From an uncultured Bacteroides sp. (GTDB lineage: Bacteria > Bacteroidota > Bacteroidia > Bacteroidales > Bacteroidaceae), in assembly GCA_900552645.1 (NCBI GenBank), contig USAN01000001.1:1-64000 (forward strand): a stretch of 64,000 nucleotides of DNA. Reading direction: 5' to 3'. Shown in pieces: positions 60,611 to 64,000 of the stretch. Each line of letters begins with the position of its first letter. Position 1 is the stretch's first letter. The notes under the pieces were generated by a model. The model saw nothing but the letters and a program-made list of their open reading frames with translations. It had not been told where the DNA came from and made no database searches. The translations under genes and the position numbers were made by a program.

Positions 60611-62311
60611 TTAACTCACTAATAATACAATTACAACACCCCATATAATGAGTAATGTATTTCCAACTGCATATGTGATAGTATATCCCAAAGAAGGAGT
60701 TTCACTACCCACTGCTTCTTGAATGGCACCTAAAGCTGCCGTAGTAGTACGTGCTCCTGCTGTACATCCAAGTGTTAAAGCTGGATGGAAATGAAATACA
60801 TATCTTCCAAGAATTACACCAACTAATAGTGGAACGGTGGTTGCAATAATTCCAATGACAAAAAGCATAGGACCTACTTGTACAAGTCCTTGTATAAAAC
60901 TTGGACCGGCGCATATACCTACTACAGCAATAAAAGTATTTAAACCTACATTGTTCATAAACCATAAGGCTCCTTCGGGTATTTGTCCGAAACTAGGTTT
61001 TTTACTTCTCCACCATCCAAATATCAAGCCGGCAATCAATGCACCACCACTAGTACTTAAGCTGATAGGTATACCACCTATATGTATGGCCAAAGCTCCG
61101 AATATGGCACCTATTACAATACCGAATCCTACGAATATCATATCTGTTGCATGTGTTGGACGATCTATATAACCTATCTCTTTGGCAGCAACTTCTACCT
61201 CTTTCTTTAATCCAACTAATTCAAGCATGTCTCCGCTATCTATTGTGGTCTGAGCAAAAACAGGTATATTTATTCCTGATCTCTTAATGCTACGTATTGT
61301 AACTCCATGCATGAATGATTGCTTACGCAAGAAATCAAGTTTGTTATTGGCATATGGTTTTTTGTATATCATTACTGGTAATACTTCAACAGGGAATTCT
61401 AGTAATGGAAGATCTACTACTTCAGGACCTATCCAATTTTCTTCCGGCACTATAAATTCACGTCGACCACTAATTACGATTTCATCATCTTTTTGAAGTA
61501 TCTGTCCAGGTAGAATATCTTCTATTATTTTATTGTCTTTCTTTAATCTTTCAACAAATATACGTTTGTCTTGAGACTGGAAATAAGCTTCTAGTTGTTC
61601 TACTGTCTTTCCGTCGCCAAACCAATCATTTGCAATCTTGTAAGCACGGAAAACAACGGGACGACGCGCATTCATAAAACCTATTTCGTCAATTTCGCTA
61701 TTACCCATCTGAGATTCAAGATCATGACAAGCAGCCTTTACGTTAGTAATACCTCCAAGCATCCTTGGGGCTACTGATGCCATTATCCATGCCGAACCTG
61801 CTGTACCATAAATGTATGTAACTGCATATACTACAGGAATTATATTTATCATCTCGTTCTTCTGTGCAGAAGATATAGATAATCCATTTATTGTATCTCC
61901 TGCAACTCCTATTACAGCAGAAATGGTCTGTGCACCTGATAGAAGTCCGGCAGCTTCGCCTGCTCCGTAACCCATTATTACCGCAAGAATCCATGTTATA
62001 AGTAAGCAAGATACACACATTATGACAGAGAACCAGACTTGTGGCAAACCATCTTTTTTAAGTCCACGAAAGAACTGAGGACCTACTTTGTATCCTATGG
62101 CAAATAGGAACATGAGAAAGAATACTGATTTTATAGGAGCTCCTATTGGTATGTTTAATTGACCTACTAATACACCCACCAGCAATACACTGGTAACCAC
62201 TCCCAAACTAAAGCTTTTGATTTTAAATTTTCCAATCCAAAAACCGACGGCAAGGGTAAGGAATATAGCCAATTCCGAATGTTGCCTTAGAAGATTAACG
62301 ATCCATTCCAT
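60611..62311 (-). CDS. aspT: Aspartate:alanine antiporter (AspT family)
   Basis: 566 residues. Two halves of about five helices with duplicated motifs (GYGAGEAAGLLSGAQTISAVIGVAGD and GCTAGARTTTAALGAIQEAVGSETPSLGYTITYAVGNTLL). Between them lies a cytosolic pair of RCK-C-like domains (about 200-380, GQILQKDDEIVISGRREFIVPE). Exchanges external aspartate for internal alanine. 29 bp upstream of aspD. Net charge movement plus decarboxylation gives a proton motive force. Confidence 0.93.
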   Translation of the reverse strand: MEWIVNLLRQHSELAIFLTLAVGFWIGKFKIKSFSLGVVTSVLLVGVLVGQLNIPIGAPIKSVFFLMFLFAIGYKVGPQFFRGLKKDGLPQVWFSVIMCVSCLLITWILAVIMGYGAGEAAGLLSGAQTISAVIGVAGDTINGLSISSAQKNEMINIIPVVYAVTYIYGTAGSAWIMASVAPRMLGGITNVKAACHDLESQMGNSEIDEIGFMNARRPVVFRAYKIANDWFGDGKTVEQLEAYFQSQDKRIFVERLKKDNKIIEDILPGQILQKDDEIVISGRREFIVPEENWIGPEVVDLPLLEFPVEVLPVMIYKKPYANNKLDFLRKQSFMHGVTIRSIKRSGINIPVFAQTTIDSGDMLELVGLKKEVEVAAKEIGYIDRPTHATDMIFVGFGIVIGAIFGALAIHIGGIPISLSTSGGALIAGLIFGWWRSKKPSFGQIPEGALWFMNNVGLNTFIAVVGICAGPSFIQGLVQVGPMLFVIGIIATTVPLLVGVILGRYVFHFHPALTLGCTAGARTTTAALGAIQEAVGSETPSLGYTITYAVGNTLLIIWGVVIVLLVS

Positions 62312-62410
62312 ATATTGTTATTTTAATAATCGTTTATTACAACATAAGAGTAGAAAAGATGTTGGTTAAAATGAATTAAAAAACATTTAGTCGTTTTATT
62401 TGTTTCTTTA

Positions 62411-62545
62411 TATAAACTAGATTTTCCCCTTAACTATATAAGAAAAATCGTTAAGATTTATATTGTTTTTATTTTTATAAACTAGAATTACTACCTTAAC
62501 TATTATGAAGAAAAAATATTCGTTGAGATTTATACTGTTTTTTGC
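62411..62545 (+). repeat. Imperfect 65-bp tandem duplication at the lipoprotein gene start
   Basis: 62411-62475 and 62476-62545 match as TATAAACTAG..., CCTTAACTAT, AAAAATCGTTAAGATTTATA versus AAATATTCGTTGAGATTTAT, and CTGTTTTT. Only the second copy has the ATG (62505); the first has ATA there and a stop soon after. The copies cover promoter, start and signal-peptide region. Confidence 0.7.
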
Positions 62546-63326
62546 TTTATTAGGAATCTTTTTTTCTTCTTGTAATAAGGAGAAAAAAACTTATTTATTA
62601 AAACAAGTTATATATGATAGTAAACATAGTAAACATAGTTTTAATATTAAATATGATAACAGAAATAGAATAATAAGTTGGAATAATACCGATATTATTT
62701 ATATGAAGGATAAAATAATAGTGGGCAAGTCTTATTATTTATATGATGATTTTAATTATACTCCTATAACATTTACACTAAAGGATGGACGAGCTATTCA
62801 TAGTTCTACTATGGGTATGATAGAATTTAATGGAGGTATCTGTTATGCTAATAAGGAGGTAGATTATGTATATAATGAAGGCTCAATAACTATAACAGCT
62901 AATTATTCACTTATAAGTGATAGTACATTTATAGGCAGAGAGATTATAACATTAATATATAATAAGAAGGATGAACTCATTAAAAGAGTAAGAAGAGAAG
63001 AAGTTAAGAATAAGGAACCTAAAATTTTTTATACATATTTAAATTATGAAGATAGTATTCATTATAAAACTAATTATAATATGCTTTCATTTGTATTAAA
63101 TGTAAGAGGTTCGGATATATTCTTTTATCTTTTGCTTAATCTTGATGCATGTCCTAGAAGTAAAACTTTACCAAGTTTGATAAGATATGAGGAGGGAGTA
63201 AATAAAAAAAGCGATAACGTAACTTTACATTATCGCATGGATGGTGATTTACCCTCTATGGCAGAGATTATAAATGATTCGAATAAAATAGAATCAAAAA
63301 TTAATTTAAGGTATGATTTATACTAA
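62505..63326 (+). CDS. Lipoprotein of unknown function (DUF4595-like)
   Basis: 273 residues with lipobox GIFFSSC (Cys 23). KYDNRNRIISWNN, then a series of short beta repeats (YVYNEGSITITANYS, LIYNKKDELIKRVRRE) recall DUF4595/YD-like Bacteroidales lipoproteins. No enzyme motif. Very AT-rich. It ends 4 bp into the stop of the convergent TPR gene. Confidence 0.65.
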   Translation: MKKKYSLRFILFFALLGIFFSSCNKEKKTYLLKQVIYDSKHSKHSFNIKYDNRNRIISWNNTDIIYMKDKIIVGKSYYLYDDFNYTPITFTLKDGRAIHSSTMGMIEFNGGICYANKEVDYVYNEGSITITANYSLISDSTFIGREIITLIYNKKDELIKRVRREEVKNKEPKIFYTYLNYEDSIHYKTNYNMLSFVLNVRGSDIFFYLLLNLDACPRSKTLPSLIRYEEGVNKKSDNVTLHYRMDGDLPSMAEIINDSNKIESKINLRYDLY

Positions 63327-64000
63327 ATTAATAAATCAGGAACGATTGATATTAGCGATTCCGATATGCCTTGTTTAATTAAATCAGGCTTGTCGGAATT
63401 GAATATATCAAAGAACTTTTCGTGATTCTTGCATAGTGAATCGGCTTTTTTATAATATTCTACTGCAGTGGTAAGATTATTCATAGCCAAATTTATATGG
63501 CCTATGTTCATGTAATCCTGCATATTGGCTTTGCCATCATTTATTACTTTCTCGAAGTATGTTAAGGATTTTTCATAATCTCTTAATATGAAATAACACC
63601 ATCCTATAGCTCTCTTTGAATTGTCATTGCTATTGTTCATATATTCTAGTTTGAAGAAATATGGAAGCGCTTCTTTATAGCTGCCTGCTTTTATAAGGCA
63701 TTGAGCTATCTGCAAAGTTATGTTAAGGTTATTTTCCTGTATTTCTTCTACTTTTTTGTAATATTCTACAGCTTTTGCAAAATCTCCACTTTTCTTATAA
63801 CATTGCGCTAGTCTATGATTGGTCCATACATTGTCTGGATGCATTATGTCGGATTGTATATAACTATTTATTGCATCTGTATATTTCCCACTCTTTTGTA
63901 GTGCATATCCTCTTTTTTGCCATAACTCCGAGTTAAGGGGTTCTTTATTTGTAAGCAATGCATAAACTTCGGCAGCTTCTTCCATGTAATTTTTTTTAAG
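63323..64000 (-). CDS. TPR-repeat protein, N-terminus outside the window
   Basis: At least 220 residues, continuing upstream past 64000 because the frame stays open beyond the Met at 63985. Five or six 34-residue TPR units are visible (for example YALQKSGKYTDAINSYIQSD, RLAQCYKKSGDFAKAVEYYKK, AQCLIKAGSYKEALPYFFKL). A scaffold for protein contacts; partner unknown. Confidence 0.85.
   Translation of the reverse strand, partial: LKKNYMEEAAEVYALLTNKEPLNSELWQKRGYALQKSGKYTDAINSYIQSDIMHPDNVWTNHRLAQCYKKSGDFAKAVEYYKKVEEIQENNLNITLQIAQCLIKAGSYKEALPYFFKLEYMNNSNDNSKRAIGWCYFILRDYEKSLTYFEKVINDGKANMQDYMNIGHINLAMNNLTTAVEYYKKADSLCKNHEKFFDIFNSDKPDLIKQGISESLISIVPDLLI

Overview
The window is a low-GC chromosomal segment from a member of the Bacteroidales, probably a Bacteroides relative. 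I infer this from promoters of the Bacteroidetes type (TTTG, about 19-20 bp, TAnnTTTG) ahead of many genes. Supporting signs are family-restricted proteins (DUF6048/DUF6452, DUF4199, DUF4738, DUF3843 and DUF4468 types), Cys-containing lipoprotein signals, ThiH rather than ThiO, a Na+-pumping methylmalonyl-CoA decarboxylase cluster and a GGGtGRT protein. I cannot name the species.

Layout. 0-8 kb: partial tRNA-Tyr, ribH, a TPR membrane protein, recF-DUF721, and an opposing operon dcp / lipoprotein / dCMP deaminase / S41 protease / 5-formyl-THF cyclo-ligase. 8-15 kb: a complete thiamin operon (thiS, a double-length thiE, thiG, thiC, thiH, thiF, thiD) behind a TPP riboswitch and a 5' hairpin. 15-21 kb: a Crp/Fnr regulator with a palindrome at its start site, a MarC protein, and an operon DUF4199 / glycosyltransferase / DUF6452 / DUF6048 / mntP / apbE. 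21 kb: SRP RNA and tRNA-Thr on one apparent transcript. 21-32 kb: Ktr-type K+ uptake, TrpB2, alanine/Na+ symporter, endonuclease IV, DcaP-like porin, tRNA-Glu, queH, ClC transporter. 32-37 kb: methylmalonyl-CoA decarboxylase and epimerase. 37-44 kb: acyltransferase, nitroreductase / DUF2520 / kdsC / maf operon, D-lactate dehydrogenase, DUF3843, DUF2007, second MarC.

44-55 kb is an accessory, decaying region. It holds a 22-bp-period array of palindromes, an XRE-DinD chimeric pseudogene, a candidate structured small RNA, a MITE-like element at the end of an MFS gene, and a roughly 2-kb element with perfect 25-bp inverted ends of IS66 type. That element carries a frameshifted lipoprotein and a CD225-like membrane protein. 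Next come a zinc metallopeptidase and a nonsense-interrupted LytM-like gene. 55-64 kb returns to core-like genes: a two-gene operon of an Fe-S scaffold-like protein and a GGGtGRT protein, an MDR oxidoreductase, a DMP19 protein, the aspartate decarboxylase / aspartate:alanine antiporter pair, a lipoprotein whose 5' end is tandemly duplicated, and a partial TPR protein.

Working together: two decarboxylation-driven ion-motive systems (methylmalonyl-CoA decarboxylase; AspD-AspT) lie in the same window as Na+/alanine, K+ and Cl- transport, D-lactate dehydrogenase and ApbE (flavinylation), which fits a fermentative anaerobe with Na+/H+ bioenergetics. No complete new defence or mobile system is evident. 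The least explained pieces are the 51-53 kb inverted-repeat element, the 44.6-kb palindrome array, the 46.2-kb RNA candidate and the GGGtGRT operon.
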